The position numbers were made by a program, and so were the translations under genes. This document shows, in pieces, positions 25,670 through 35,080 of a stretch of DNA of 43,817 nucleotides (positions are counted from its first letter, which is position 1; each line of letters starts with the position of its first letter). This DNA comes from Vibrio maritimus (lineage in GTDB: Bacteria; Pseudomonadota; Gammaproteobacteria; Enterobacterales; Vibrionaceae): assembly GCA_003263775.1 (NCBI GenBank), contig JYJJ01000066.1, positions 1 to 43,817 on the forward strand, in the 5' to 3' direction. The notes beneath the pieces are model-generated. The model searched no databases. It was not told where the DNA came from and was given only the letters and a program-made list of their open reading frames with translations.

Positions 25670-27684
25670 ATGTCTCAACATGAAATTAGAAATATTGCCT
25701 TTGTCGGTCAAACAGGAACTGGCAAAACCAGCTTAGTTGAACGTCTACTCTTTGAGTCCCACGCCATTAATAACCTAGGTCATGTCGAAGATGGAGACAC
25801 GATCACCGATTTTGACGACCAGTCTATTCACTATCAGCACAGCGTTGAAGCGACCCCAGTCACTCTTTCGTGGCGTAATCACCAAATGAACTTTATCGAT
25901 ACTCCGGGGCAAGCAGAGCTACTTGGCCGAACTTTGAGTATCTTTCCTGCGGTTGAAACCTCTGCTTTGGTGCTGGATGCAGGAAGTTCTATTAACCAAG
26001 TCTCCGAACGCTTATTCCAATTCGCAAAAGATCAGAAAAAATGCCAGATGGTGATCATCAATAAGATCGACCAGCATCCCGATAAGCTTTTGGCATTACT
26101 TGAAGAGATCGAACAGCGTTTCGGCGCACAATGTTTGCCGATCAACTTGCCGTCGCAAAAACCAGCGGAAGTCATCGACTGCTATTTCGAGCCAAACCCT
26201 GAGCAAACCACCTTGTTTAGTGGCGTCGATGAAGCTCATGAGCTACTTGTCGACCAAGTTGTTGAAATGGATGAATCTCTGATGGAGCTCTATTTAGAGC
26301 AAGGTTCGGAGCTAACACCAGAGCAGCTTCACGACCCGTTTGAAAAAGCGCTCCGCACCGGTCACGTAGTGCCCGTCTGTTTTGTCTCCTCGGATACAGG
26401 GGCTGGCTGTGAGCTGCTGCTGCGTACTTTGGCAGAAATTATGCCAATGCCAGACGAAGGCAATCCACCGATGCTAGAAAAAAATGGTAAGCAAGTAGCG
26501 ATTGATTGTGACAAACGCGATCATACTGTCGCGCACGTCTACAAGGTCAACGTGGATCCATATATGGGCAAGCTTGCCTACGTGCGTGTTTTCCAAGGTG
26601 AAATTACCGCGGGTAGCCAGCTATTTATTGGTGATAGCAGTAAAGCGTTTAAAGTCGGTCACTTATACAACTTGCAAGGTAAGAAACGACAAGAGATCAC
26701 CAGCGCTAAAGCAGGTGATCTGTGCGTATTGGTGAAAGTGGATGATCTTGCCTTTGATTCGGTGATTCATGATTCACACGATGAAGATGGTGTTCAGTTC
26801 AAAACACTTAATTTCCCAGAGTCGATGTACAGTTTGACGCTGAAACCGAAAAAACGCGGTGATGAGCAAAAAATGTCAGACGTATTAGCCAAAATTGCCG
26901 CAGAAGATCCGTCGCTCAAAATAGAACATCGTACACGCACCAATGAAACTGTACTGAGCGGCAGGGTGAGTTCCATCTCAAGATAGCGCTCGAGAAAATG
27001 CAGCAAGTCTTCAAGTTAGATGTAGAAACCAGCCAGCCAAGCGTTGAATACTTTGAGACTATTACTAAGCCTGCCGAGGTGCAATATCGTCACAAGAAAC
27101 AAAGTGGTGGCGCTGGACAGTTTGGTGAAGTACATCTGAAAGTAAGACCATTGGAGCGCGGTGCAGGCTTCGTATTTGTCAATAAAGTAGTGGGCGGCGC
27201 GATTCCAACCGCGTTAATCCCAGCAGTGGAAAAAGGCATAGTTCAGGCATTAGAAGAAGGGGCGATATCGGGTAACCCAATCAAAGACATAGAGGTGACG
27301 GTGTTCGATGGTAAATACCATTCCGTCGACTCCAAAGAGATTGCATTTATCATTGCAGGGAAAAAGGCCTTTTTGCAGGCCGTCGAAGCGGCGGGGCCTA
27401 TCGTATTAGAGCCCATTGTCGATTTGTCTTTAGAAATCCCAACTCAATATGTCGGAGATGTATCCGGTGACTTATCGGCGAATCGAGGACTCATCGTCGG
27501 AAGCGAACAAGGCACTTATGGCAGCGCCATACTGGTGGCCAAATCGCCAATTAACGAGTTGGCGGATTACTCACGCAGGCTAAAAGCGTTAACGGGCGGA
27601 GAAGGGCGCTTTAGCATGACTCTGAGTCATTATGAGCCGGCACCGCCAATGATTCAAAGCCGAGTGTGTGAGGAGCAAGAGTAA
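25670..27684 (+). CDS. Elongation factor G-like translational GTPase, one frameshift in this sequence
   Basis: Corrected length is 671 residues with the EF-G domain order: G domain (P-loop GQTGTGKTS 13-21, DTPG, NKID), beta-barrel domain II, domain III, then IV (QYRHKKQSGGAGQFGEV) and V. The switch I motif RGITI of canonical EF-G is absent; the region reads YQHSVEATPV, as in the divergent EF-G-like subgroup, so this is not the housekeeping FusA. The frame breaks at a C at 26962; CC restores SGQGEFHLKIALEKMQ. Its exact role is unknown. Confidence 0.85.
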
Positions 27685-27690
27685 ATAATA

Positions 27691-27718
27691 CGGCTCCAAC
27701 GGGAAACCGTTGGAGCCG
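27691..27718. terminator. Very strong hairpin between convergent genes, probable bidirectional 3' end
   Basis: A 12-bp perfect stem CGGCTCCAACGG/CCGTTGGAGCCG with a GAAA loop. Only a weak T-rich stretch follows on either strand, so it may protect 3' ends as well as terminate. Its apex CGGGAAACCG is identical to the apex of the hairpin in the leader of the same gene. Confidence 0.6.
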
Positions 27719-27764
27719 ATGTTTTAAGCCGACCTTTAAGCAGAACGCTTAAGCCAATGACGTG

Positions 27765-28238
27765 TTAAGACTTACTTTTTTCCTGCTCAGAATCTGATGA
27801 TGTCGAGCTCGCTGTTGGTGCTGGTTGCTCTTTTTCCATTTCTGCAATTTGCTTTTCTAACTCTTTGATGCGAATTTCAGCTTCAAGCTCAGCAACGCGT
27901 TTTTCTGAGTCTGAACGCGTGTCTTTCTGTAGGCTTTCAGCCAGAATCTCTGTACGTTCAGTTTCACGCGCTTCCGCGGTATCTTTCATTGAGCCTGATA
28001 CGCCACCTGCAACTGCGCCTGCGGTGCCCGCTTTAACCGCTACTTCAGGACTGCCTGTCAACACACCGGCAGTCACACCAATTAGGGCGCCGCCAATTGC
28101 ACCACGATTACGTGCTTCATTACGGTTTGCTGTGTCTTCATCCGTGGCTTTGTTTGATGCACATCCTGTTGCAAATAGTGCCATCACGAGAGCAAAGGCT
28201 TTAAAAGTTTTCGATGTCAGCAGTTTTGATGAAAGCAT
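27765..28238 (-). CDS. Lipoprotein with glycine zipper and coiled coil
   Basis: 157 residues: a lipoprotein signal ending in the lipobox ATGC (Cys about 26), a glycine-zipper membrane segment (RGAIGGALIGVTAGVLTGSPEVAVKAGTAGAVAGGVSG), a charged coiled coil (about 85-140) and a Ser-rich tail. Aspartate is not at position +2 after the cysteine, so outer-membrane sorting by Lol is expected. Similar proteins are annotated only as YMGG-like or Gly-zipper lipoproteins; function unknown. It stands alone and is convergent with the EF-G-like gene. Confidence 0.75.
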   Translation of the reverse strand: MLSSKLLTSKTFKAFALVMALFATGCASNKATDEDTANRNEARNRGAIGGALIGVTAGVLTGSPEVAVKAGTAGAVAGGVSGSMKDTAEARETERTEILAESLQKDTRSDSEKRVAELEAEIRIKELEKQIAEMEKEQPAPTASSTSSDSEQEKSKS

Positions 28239-28408
28239 AATATTACCTGTTTTGTTACGCCTCTTTGTTTAGGGCGTTGATTGGTGATTGCCTTGGATGA
28301 CACTCACTATACTGACAGGTGATATATAGAACGATAGGGGAAGCAATAAAGCTGATATTCAAATTATAAATACCAGCTTAGAAGACTTTTGGAGGCTAGG
28401 TAATTGAA

Positions 28409-29032
28409 TTAGTGCAGCGCTTCTTCACTGTCCAATTGGAACGAAGGCAAACGCCATTTGAAACGCACCGCCGCCATACGCAATGTGTAGCCAACTACAA
28501 GTGTGATAACGGTGGTAGACAACGTCGACAACCCGTATTCAAGCAGCGCCAAGTATAGGCAGGCTGCGACAACAGAAATAGAGGCATACAGCTCCTGATG
28601 AAGCACCAATGGTGTTTGGCGACAGATCAAGTCACGCAACAAGCCACCAAAGACGCCAGTGACGAGACCAGACACAACACAAATGAATGGGTGCAAGCCC
28701 ATACTCAGTCCTACATTGGTGCCGATAATGGTAAACACCACTAAACCAAGCGCATCGAGTCTTAGGAACACACCTTTAAATTTAATAATCCATTTTGCCA
28801 GCCCAGTTGTCAGGATCCCAGCAAGACAAGTAATGGCCAAAAATTCAGGATGCTTTACCCAACCCAACGGGTAGTGACCAAGTAAAATGTCGCGTACCGT
28901 TCCACCGCCAATAGCAGTCGCGCTGGCAACGAGCATGACACCAAACCAATCCATGTTGCGTCGGCCCGCACTAAGCGCGCCAGTCATCGCTTCTGCCGTG
29001 ATGCCGATGATGTATAAGACGGTGAGCAACAT
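28409..29032 (-). CDS. TRIC/UPF0126 family inner-membrane cation channel protein
   Basis: 207 residues with seven hydrophobic segments arranged as two repeats, each with the family motif (IGGGTVRD and FGGLLRD). These glycine-rich kinks line the pore in prokaryotic TRIC channels, which are monovalent cation channels of the inner membrane. E. coli YadS is the nearest familiar relative; other members have been proposed to transport glycine. No clear ribosome site is visible. A single gene, divergent from epmC. Confidence 0.85.
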   Translation of the reverse strand: MLLTVLYIIGITAEAMTGALSAGRRNMDWFGVMLVASATAIGGGTVRDILLGHYPLGWVKHPEFLAITCLAGILTTGLAKWIIKFKGVFLRLDALGLVVFTIIGTNVGLSMGLHPFICVVSGLVTGVFGGLLRDLICRQTPLVLHQELYASISVVAACLYLALLEYGLSTLSTTVITLVVGYTLRMAAVRFKWRLPSFQLDSEEALH

Positions 29033-29269
29033 AACTCAAAACTCGAAAAAGGGAAGATGCGACAGTGTAGTGATTTGTGTCAAAGTTGACGAATGAAATG
29101 TTTTGCTGCGCAAACGTTTTTCGGATTACTTTAACTAATCTTTTTGCGGGCTGAGTCACGGTTTTCGATACAAAGAAATGACCGCGAAGTTTGCTTTGTT
29201 CAGTTTGCGCTTTACGTCGCTTGCGATTGAATACACAATAACGCCAATTGTTATAGCGACACTATTGTT

Positions 29270-29800
29270 ATGCACCACGAGTACCAAGACCTTATTACTG
29301 TTTTCAATCAAACCTTTTTCGATGATTATCGCACCAAACTAGAGTTAGGTGGCGATGAGCCGATTTACCTCCCTGCTGACGATAAGGTGGATTACCATCG
29401 TATTGTTTTCGCGAGAGGGTTCTATGCCTCAGCATTGCATGAGATTTCGCATTGGTGTGTCGCAGGCCCAGAGAGAAGAATGTTGGAAGACTTTGGGTAT
29501 TGGTATCAACCAGACGGTCGCACCGCAGAGGTTCAAGCCGAGTTCGAGAAAGTAGAGATCCGTCCTCAAGCCTATGAGTGGATCCTTAGCGCTAGTGCTG
29601 GATTCCCGTTTTCGGTCAGTTGCGATAATTTAAGTGGCGACTTTGAGCCGGATCGTCTTGGATTTATGGGCAAGGTTCATGCAGAGGTTATCTCTATCCT
29701 CGAGAAGGGTATTCCACCTCGTGTAAAACAGCTGTCAGATGCATTGCGCATCTTCTATCAGACCCCTGAATTGACTCATAACACCTTTGTGGTGCGCTAG
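29270..29800 (+). CDS. epmC: Elongation factor P hydroxylase EpmC
   Basis: 176 residues, closely following E. coli EpmC (YfcM): DEPIYLPAD, RIVFARGFYASALHEISHWCVAG with metal ligands His57, Glu58 and His61, FGYWYQPDGR, and CDNLSGDFEPDRL. EpmC hydroxylates the lysine of elongation factor P after EpmA/EpmB have added beta-lysine. No Shine-Dalgarno sequence precedes the ATG at 29270, so a nearby non-ATG start is possible. yfcL follows, the same neighbour as in E. coli. Confidence 0.92.
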   Translation: MHHEYQDLITVFNQTFFDDYRTKLELGGDEPIYLPADDKVDYHRIVFARGFYASALHEISHWCVAGPERRMLEDFGYWYQPDGRTAEVQAEFEKVEIRPQAYEWILSASAGFPFSVSCDNLSGDFEPDRLGFMGKVHAEVISILEKGIPPRVKQLSDALRIFYQTPELTHNTFVVR

Positions 29801-29842
29801 TGCATCACCTCCATCATCGAATTACTATTAAAGAGCCTCAAC

Positions 29843-30106
29843 ATGATTATTGAATACGAAGAAAAACTGTTAGAAACCATTGACTCTCGAATCACTCAAG
29901 CTTCCGATGATGAGCTGTTCGCTGGTGGTTACTTGCGTGGTCACATTTCACTGTCTGCCGCATCATGTGAAGAAGATGGGATTGTCGAAATTGCTGAGTT
30001 TAAATCACGAATCCAAGCAAGCCTTGACGAAGCCAAGTCAGAGCTGAGCCCAGCAGATCGCGTTATCGTTCATGACCTTTGGACTGAACTACAAGCGACA
30101 ATATAG
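29843..30106 (+). CDS. yfcL: YfcL family protein
   Basis: 87 residues with the family core SDDELFAGGYLRGHISLS and a C-terminal LSPADRVIVHDLWTEL. It is a small, mostly helical, acidic cytoplasmic protein of unknown function that is co-inherited with epmC in enterobacteria and Vibrio. It starts 42 bases after epmC and is probably co-transcribed. A 9-bp hairpin with one bulge (30169-30193) lies downstream without a T-tract. Confidence 0.85.
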   Translation: MIIEYEEKLLETIDSRITQASDDELFAGGYLRGHISLSAASCEEDGIVEIAEFKSRIQASLDEAKSELSPADRVIVHDLWTELQATI

Positions 30107-30236
30107 TAACGAGAATACAGATAGAATGTGCTTGTTCGAAAAATTCGATGAACTAGATAAGATTTTCTATCTTGCTGGATCAAGCAGATAGGTTAACCTT
30201 TAACCAAACACCACGTCAGACTAAAGGGAATCGACT

Positions 30237-30757
30237 ATGAAAATTATCGCATTTGGCGCAAGCACTAGCAGCACTTCTATTAACAAAGCACTCGCAACCT
30301 ACGCCGCCAGCCTAATTGAAGGCGCCGACGTTGAGGTGCTTGACCTTACTCAGTTTGATGTCCCGCTTTTCTCGGAAGATAAAGAGAAAGAAATTGGTCA
30401 GGCAGAAGGGGCAAAAGCGTTTCTTGATGCGATTGCAACCGCGGATGCATTAGTTATTTCCTATGCAGAGCACAACGGTCACCATCCAGCAGCGTACAAG
30501 AACCTGTTTGATTGGGCGACGCGTATTGACCGTGAAGTCTTCAAAGGCGTTCCTGCAGTTTACCTTGCTACTTCACCAGGCCAGGCGGCGCTGCAAACGT
30601 ACTTGCGGCGGCAACCAATTCCGCGCCTTACTTTGGCGGCAATGTAAAAGCGAGTATCTCTGTTCCGAGCTTTTACGATAACTTTGACCTTGAATCGGGT
30701 CAGCTCACCAATGCTGAGTTGGTCGATAAAGTTCAATCAGCCATTAAGCAGCTCTGA
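30237..30757 (+). CDS. NADPH-dependent FMN reductase family protein, one frameshift in this sequence
   Basis: A flavodoxin-like fold of 173 residues after correction. The phosphate-binding loop is GASTSSTSINKAL. The usual flavin-binding PEYN motif is replaced by AEHNGHHPAAYKNLFDW. The frame breaks at CC 30581-30582; a third C restores SPGPGGAANVLAAATNSAPYFGGNVKASISVPSFYDNF. Family members reduce FMN, azo dyes, quinones or chromate; the substrate here is not evident. A strong terminator follows. Confidence 0.82.
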
Positions 30758-30789
30758 TCAAACTTTTGGTCTTACACCTTTCTTGATTG

Positions 30790-30816
30790 AAGGCGCTAGT
30801 TATTGGCGCCTTTTTT
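30790..30816 (+). terminator. Intrinsic terminator after the FMN reductase gene
   Basis: AAGGCGC-loop-GCGCCTT followed by six Ts (stem 30790-30796 with 30806-30812). Confidence 0.9.
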
Positions 30817-30863
30817 ATTTCTGCCTTTTTATTTACGCTTTTTTTTACGAAATGGGGTCATCT

Positions 30864-30894
30864 GTTTCTCAAATTCATACTCGTTTCTCAAATT
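30864..30894. repeat. 12-bp direct repeat upstream of the Gfo/Idh gene
   Basis: GTTTCTCAAATT occurs at 30864-30875 and again at 30883-30894, a start-to-start spacing of 19 bases (about two helical turns). It lies about 100 bases before the next start codon, a position typical of tandem regulator sites. Confidence 0.4.
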
Positions 30895-30982
30895 AATACA
30901 TAGCGATATTGGCATTGATGATGTCAAAGAGTAACCTTAGCCACAGCTACTTAAGTAGAAATAAAAAGGATAAGGAAACACT

Positions 30983-31966
30983 ATGCTTCAGCTTGCAATT
31001 ATCGGCACAAACTGGATTAGCGAGAAATTTGCTCGCGCGGCACTGCAAACCGAACAGTTTGTGATTCGAGGGGTTTATTCACGTGCGCTTGATAAAGCGC
31101 GTGCATTCGGTGAGCCGCTTGGCGCTACTCTATTTATTGACTCACTAGAGGAGCTTGCGGCGTCAAAAGAGATTGATGCGGTTTATATTGCCTCACCAAA
31201 TAGCCTTCATAGTGCCCAAGCAATACAAATGATGGAAGCGGGGAAACATGTCATTTGTGAAAAGCCAATGGCATCGAACTTAACCCAAGTTGAATCGATG
31301 CTTGAAGTTGCTAAAGCCAATAACGTGGTGTTGATGGAAGCGTTTAAAACGGCTTATCTGCCTAACTTTATTGAAGCTAAAAAAGCGCTAGCAAACTTAG
31401 GAAAACTGCATAAGGCGCACTTAACTTACTGCCAGTACTCATCCCGTTATCAAAAGTACTTAGATGGTGAAAACCCGAATACCTTTAACCCTGAGTTTTC
31501 CAATGGCTCAATCATGGATATTGGTTTCTACTCCGTTGCAGCCGCTGTGGAACTGTTTGGTGCTCCGACTCAGATTCAAGCAAGTGCTCATTTGCTGGAG
31601 TCGGGGGTTGATGCCCATGGCAGCGTACTACTTCGCTATCCAGAGTTTGATGTCACTTTAAGCCATTCTAAAGTGAGCAATAGCTACTCAACGAGTGAGA
31701 TCCAAGGGGAAGAGGGTAGCTTATTGCTTCCCGACTTTTCGGAGTGTTTGGGCTTTGATTTATATGCTCGAAGTGGTGAACGTACTCATTTTGAAACTGA
31801 GCAAGTTGAAAACAGCATGATGTATGAAGCGAAAGCCTTTGCATCGATGATTTTGAAAGGAGAAATGGATGAGCACGCGATTCAACGCTCGCTGACGATT
31901 GCTCATATCATTACTGAAGTTCGCCGTCAGACAGGCATTGTGTTTCCGGCAGATGTTAACTCTTAA
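30983..31966 (+). CDS. Gfo/Idh/MocA family oxidoreductase
   Basis: 327 residues. An N-terminal Rossmann NAD(P)-binding domain (LQLAIIGTNWISEKFARAA) carries the family motif CEKPMA, followed by the catalytic-region alpha/beta domain (NGSIMDIGFYSVAAAVELFG). Members oxidise or reduce sugars, inositols or dihydrodiols. The GTNWIS loop is a variant of the usual GxGxxG/A. AAAAAGGATAAGG provides the ribosome site. It is a single gene between two terminators; the substrate is unknown. Confidence 0.85.
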   Translation: MLQLAIIGTNWISEKFARAALQTEQFVIRGVYSRALDKARAFGEPLGATLFIDSLEELAASKEIDAVYIASPNSLHSAQAIQMMEAGKHVICEKPMASNLTQVESMLEVAKANNVVLMEAFKTAYLPNFIEAKKALANLGKLHKAHLTYCQYSSRYQKYLDGENPNTFNPEFSNGSIMDIGFYSVAAAVELFGAPTQIQASAHLLESGVDAHGSVLLRYPEFDVTLSHSKVSNSYSTSEIQGEEGSLLLPDFSECLGFDLYARSGERTHFETEQVENSMMYEAKAFASMILKGEMDEHAIQRSLTIAHIITEVRRQTGIVFPADVNS

Positions 31967-31992
31967 TCGATAATTTGAAGTTAAACACGATG

Positions 31993-32028
31993 AAAGCGTC
32001 GGAGAGTTGGTAGTGACCCCGACGCTTT
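31993..32028. terminator. Hairpin between convergent genes
   Basis: AAAGCGTCGG (31993-32002) pairs with CCGACGCTTT (32019-32028), a 10-bp stem with A/T flanks on both sides, so it can serve the Gfo/Idh gene and the MFS gene arriving from the other strand. Confidence 0.65.
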
Positions 32029-32056
32029 ACCTAGCCTATGTGTTCCAAGTTATGAT

Positions 32057-33281
32057 TTAAGCTTTTTGCTGCCCGGAGTCAGATTGGCGTGCCACCCCTC
32101 GATCTATCAGCTTAGATTTACCAAGACCAATAAACACCATCACGGTTGCCACAGCGATGCAGATTGCACCAACACCGACCTGACCTTGGAAATCGCCCGT
32201 TGCTGTTGCTGCCTGCGCAACAATGGGACCTGCCGCTAGACCCACAGTACCAATCTCTGGACCGTATGAGCTGAAGTAACCTGACTTATCTGTAGTAGCT
32301 AGTGCTGTGTAGTAGCGAGCGTACATCATGTTCCACAGCATAATGTAAAATGCAGAGAAGCCTAAGAATGATGTGGTGTCGTTGGTGCTTGCCATACCAA
32401 AACAGACCGCCGCGTTAATCACACTAAGAGAAACAATGATGGTGGTATGGCTGTATTTCTTGTCGACAACCGCAGTCAGAATGCCACCGATAACGGCCAT
32501 TACTGAACCTACTGCTAACACCAAACCGACATCCTCAGTAGACGCTTGCATGTCTGCACCGATGATCTCGATATACGGATAAATGATACCAAGCTTAAGC
32601 TGTAGACTAAGAATGCGCCGCCAACCCAAATCATAGGAACCACGTATTTCTTTTTGTCTACGTTATCACCGTGTGCAGAAGATAGCTCTTGGTCTTTTTC
32701 AACACGGCCATTATCAGGGTAGAACCAGAAAGCGACTAAGCACAACGCCGAGGCAAACATAAAGAATTGGTAGAGAGCGTTAAGGCCGAATTCTGCCATG
32801 AGCTCTGGGATCAAAATGAACCAAGTGATCAGCCAAACGTTCAAAGCTGCAATCATGTAACCAAAATTACGACCTGGATGTTTGGTTACACTCATTCCCA
32901 CTAGACCTAATGAATAGCCGATGCCTTGGCCGCTACCCGCAATAAGGCGGCTGGTGATAAAGCTATCGAAGTCCTGCGCAGTCATACTCATGTAGTTACC
33001 CACAATCAGTGCGATGGCGGCAATGTAACCAATATAACGCCAATTAACACGGCGAATCAGAAGTAGTGAGAAAAGTAGAGAAGAGAGGGCAGTGGCAAGA
33101 AGTTCGTACATGGCGATGCTTTCAATTTGCGCATCATCGAGTGCCATGCTTCTGCAGCGCCACCAAGCATAAAGGGTAAAAAGTTAAACGCGTTAGGCGC
33201 AAACATCACCAGCATCATAGCAGCGATGATAAGCGCTTTTGAATCAATTGTCCGTTTTGGGCTAATAAAAGTGTTTAGCAT
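32057..33281 (-). CDS. MFS transporter, two frameshifts in this sequence
   Basis: Corrected length is 408 residues with about 12 hydrophobic segments. Three reading frames join smoothly: FMLGGAAEA to MALDDAQIESIAMYE (one base missing near 33147, plus-strand numbering) and GGAFLVYSL to KLGIIYPYIEIIGADMQ (one T missing at 32595-32596). A cytoplasmic linker rich in charge separates the two halves. It lies downstream of an acyl-CoA ligase on the same strand and may import that enzyme's substrate, probably an organic acid. It has its own promoter space of 185 bases. Confidence 0.78.
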
Positions 33282-33357
33282 ATTGAGCTCCTATCCATCC
33301 TTGAACAGTTTGTTATAGATATGTTAATAGTGAGCGTTAATTAGCAATTGATGTAGT

Positions 33358-33369
33358 ACCCATTTGGGT
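33358..33369. promoter_or_regulatory. ACCC-N4-GGGT dyad in the MFS promoter region
   Basis: ACCCATTTGGGT is a small dyad 77 bases upstream of the MFS start. A related dyad, GGGTATGTACCC, lies 55 bases upstream of the acyl-CoA ligase (35135-35146). Both contain TTTGGGT. They are candidate sites for the LuxR-type regulator encoded next to the ligase. Confidence 0.3.
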
Positions 33370-33416
33370 TACAGAGATGTTAACGGATGTAGTTATTGTG
33401 TTTCATGTCAAATTTG

Positions 33417-33440
33417 GGTCTTTGTGAGGACACAAAGACC
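33417..33440 (-). terminator. Hairpin after the acyl-CoA ligase gene
   Basis: GGTCTTTGTG and CACAAAGACC form a 10-bp perfect stem with a 4-base loop 27 bases past the ligase stop. There is no T-tract, so termination here is uncertain and ligase and MFS genes may be partly co-transcribed. Confidence 0.5.
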
Positions 33441-33466
33441 GATAGAAGAGGTAAGGCGAGGAAGGA

Positions 33467-35080
33467 TTAACCTAGAATATAGTCGGCGTATTTACTGCGC
33501 AGATCTTTCTTGCTCAATTTGCCGGTAGCGGTGTGGGGGAGCTCTTTAATAAACTCAACCGCATCAGGGATGCAGAATTTAGCCACTTTACCGTCAAAAT
33601 GTTCAAGCAGCGCTTCTGCAGAGACTTCCACATCGTGGGTAACGGCAATCAGTAGCGGTCTTTCCCCCATTTTTTATGAGGAACACCGATGACCGCCGCT
33701 TCTTTAATATCAGGGTGGCCGACGGCGATGTTTTCAAGCTCGATTGAGCTTATCCATTCACCACCGGATTTAATCACGTCTTTAGAGCGGTCTGTTATCA
33801 ACATATAGCCATGAGGATCCACGCTGGCGACATCGCCGGTATCAAAATAGCCTTTGTCGTCAATGGATTCGCCTTGCTTATAGTAGCCAGAAGCGATCCA
33901 AGGCCCTCTTACTTTAACTGCGCCAAATTGATGGCCGTCCCATTCCACTTCTTGCCCCTGCCAATCTTCAATCCGCATATCGACACCAAATACAATGCGC
34001 CCTTGCTTGAGCTTATAGCTCATCTGCTCTTTTTCTGACTGCTGCTTGAGGCGGGGTTTCAGTTTATTAAACGTGCCGAGTGGACTCATCTCTGTCATCC
34101 CCCAAGCATGCTGAACCGAAACATTGAACAGCTCATCAAATTCATTGATTAGTAGCTCGGGGCATGCAGAGCCACCCACAACAATGCGATCCAGAGTTGG
34201 CACTTGAATGTCATTGTTCTTTAAGTGCTCAAGCAGCATCAACCACACGACAGGGACCCCAGCGGTCATCGTGACGCCTTCGCTATTGATGAGATCGCTC
34301 AACACTTCGCCATCGGCCATCTTGGGTCCCGGCATCACTAGCTTGGTGCCAGTCATAGGTGCACTGTAAGCAAGCCCCCATCCGTTTACATGGAACATGG
34401 GCACAATTGGCATGACGGTTTCGTCGATAGAAAGCGAAAAGGCGTCCGGCAGCGCGCTACCCAATGAGTGGAGCACGGTAGAGCGATGTGAATACAACAC
34501 GCCTTTCGGGTGTCCAGTCGTACCCGAGGTATAGCATAGTGAGCTCGCATCATCTTCGGCCAACTCAGGCCAGTTGAACTCATCGCTTTGATCGTCAATC
34601 AAGGATTCATAATCGGTGAGGTTGGCAATATCGACATCGGGCAGGTGTGCTTTATCACAGAGGGCGACATAGTGACTCACGGTTGGGAACTTGTGTTGCA
34701 GCTTTTCAATGAGCGGCGCAAAAATTGGGTCAAAGAACACTATGGTATCTTCAGCGTGATTAACGATGTACTCAATTTGCTCCGGAAATAAGCGAGGGTT
34801 GACGGTGTGCAGCACGCGCCCGAGAAGAGATGGCGTAATACAACTCAAGATGACGATAATCGTTCCAGGCAAACGTAGCGATACGCTGTCCTTTTTCTAG
34901 GCCAAGTGACTGCAGCGCATTAGCAAGCTGGCGAGTTCTTTTAAATGCGTCGTTAAGGGTGTATTTATGGCGAGGATTGTCATAAGTCACTGAGACAACT
35001 TCAGTATCACCGTTCACTTTATCCGCATGACGCATGATTTCAGTAATGGTGAGAGGGACATTCATCATTTGACCTTTCAT
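33467..35080 (-). CDS. AMP-dependent acyl-CoA synthetase (AlkK-like), two frame breaks in this sequence
   Basis: About 538 residues after correction. Motifs in order: YTSGTTGHPKGVLYSH (ATP binding), PMFHVNGWGLAY, GGSACP, WGMTEMSP, GYFDTGDVA, ITDRSKDVIKSGGEWIS, and the C-terminal lysine region LPHTATGKLSKKDLR. It activates a carboxylic acid to acyl-CoA; the AlkK-type architecture suggests medium- or long-chain acids. Breaks: a C run at 33664-33668 lacks one base (restores KKWGERPLLIAV), and near 34821-34830 two bases are missing or one is extra (YYAIS to GRVLHTVNPRLFPEQ). Start ATG 35080 with GGAG upstream. Confidence 0.85.

Noticed and set aside
27865..28272. Long plus-strand reading frame opposite the glycine-zipper lipoprotein
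   Set aside because: Composition is the Ser/Arg/Ala-rich antisense shadow of the lipoprotein gene, which has a proper signal peptide and lipobox; no ribosome site and no family resemblance.
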